Shown here: piece after piece, positions 42,541 to 42,891 of the stretch
How the letters are laid out: every line of letters begins with the position of its first letter
How positions within the stretch are numbered: position 1 is the stretch's first letter
From: Chloroflexota bacterium
GTDB taxonomy: Bacteria; Chloroflexota; UBA6077; FW602-bin22
Assembly: GCA_004297775.1 (NCBI GenBank)
Contig: SCUE01000013.1
Location: 1 to 42,891 of the forward strand
Direction: 5' to 3'
DNA: 42,891 nucleotides
Translations under genes and position numbers: made by a program
Notes under the pieces: model-generated
What the model was told of the DNA's origin: nothing
Database searches by the model: none
The model's input: the letters and a program-made list of their open reading frames with translations, nothing else

Positions 42541-42838
42541 TCACCCTATGGCGCGCGCCACTGCAGCGTGGAGCAACTCCAAGCGCGGCGTACGAACCGC
42601 ATTCGTGACACGAGCTTGAGGCTGATACACCCAACATTCTACGGGCAAGCCGATTGCTGGCGGTTTCACCGCGTCGTAAACACCCTTGCCGATCACCCAG
42701 ATCGGCGGACGACCAATCTCGTCGAAAACCCACCTTCCGTAGTGGTCCCACCACGTCAGGTGCAGTGCGGGCGGGTCGTGTCCCCGGATGTGTGTAGAAG
42801 CGGAGGCCGTTGACAGACGGCCACCGCGCGGTTCTCAT
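42541..42838 (-). pseudogene. Frameshifted ORF of unknown family
   Basis: From ATG 42838 the frame reads MRTARWPSVNGLRFYTHPG. Removing one base from the GGGG run (complement of 42782-42785) makes it continue as HDPPALHLTWWDHYGRWVFD, EIGRPPIWVIGKGVYDAV and so on, to a stop at 42541. Both parts look like protein, while the unshifted continuation does not. About 98 residues when joined. No ribosome binding site is visible and the family is not recognised. A recent frameshift or a sequencing error would explain it. Confidence 0.45.
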
Positions 42839-42875
42839 TGGGATGCTTGATTTCGCCAAGAGGAGAACCGACACG

Positions 42876-42891
42876 ATGACCGACACGCTCA
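42876..42891 (+). CDS. First codons of a gene running off the right edge
   Basis: ATG ACC GAC ACG CTC follows AAGAGGAGAA with about 9 nt spacing. Only MTDTL is visible, so no function can be given. Confidence 0.5.

Overview
The window is GC-rich DNA from a bacterium, gene-dense on both strands and without rRNA, tRNA, CRISPR or phage genes that I can see. A fused trpEG, an ArsA-like ATPase with an Hsp20-like tail, several apparently leaderless genes, an LPxTG-type surface protein and no outer-membrane genes all point to Chloroflexota or a neighbouring Terrabacteria phylum. That placement is an inference from gene content, not from a phylogenetic marker.

Layout. 1-2480: trpEG (minus) behind a leader peptide with tandem Trp codons. 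2739-4154: vapBC and a nitroreductase-like gene. 4254-6402: a small Cys-rich protein, a glycine-zipper stress protein, a double-BON protein and an unknown. 6442-9025: groL preceded by a truncated groES remnant, plus two unknown genes. 9122-13193: a tightly overlapping minus-strand operon (YggT, AI-2E permease, stand-alone HEAGH peptidase-like protein, membrane-anchored unknown, degenerate OmpR-type regulator). 13273-19061: an LPxTG ice-binding-like surface protein, a YihY/BrkB membrane protein, a stress/metal group (SHOCT, DUF305, GlsB, CsbD), then a decayed duplication zone and two paralogous lipoproteins. 19343-21218: an unknown helical protein, a LapA-like protein and a luciferase-like monooxygenase gene broken by a TGA codon.

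21433-24546: SDR, a lipoyl-E1alpha fusion and E1beta. 24765-26439: ArsA/Get3-like ATPase with two small companions. 26477-27088: NYN-domain protein. 27208-32695: a TetR regulator with two tandem HTH domains and its operator, then membrane-fusion protein, ABC-2 permease and two ATPases (a YbhGFSR-like exporter). 32731-36712: VUT-family transporter, MFS exporter and molybdopterin oxidoreductase. 36788-38935: orphan VapB-type antitoxin, SelA-like PLP enzyme and mazEF. 38991-42444: an operon of a LarA-like protein, a PEP-hydrolase-like TIM barrel and a UPF0261 protein, the last two being the separated halves of a Tm-1-type protein. The right edge has a frameshifted unknown ORF and the first codons of a plus-strand gene.

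The features most worth following up are: (i) seven intergenic copies of an approximately 16-bp dyad (TGA-N8-TCA), four of them in the same orientation upstream of minus-strand genes or candidate genes; (ii) the trp leader with a possible RNA-switch cascade that lacks a U tract; (iii) a groES C-terminal remnant directly before groL; (iv) the permease/peptidase/degenerate-regulator operon; and (v) promoters whose -10 box lies 6-8 nt from the start codon, indicating leaderless translation.
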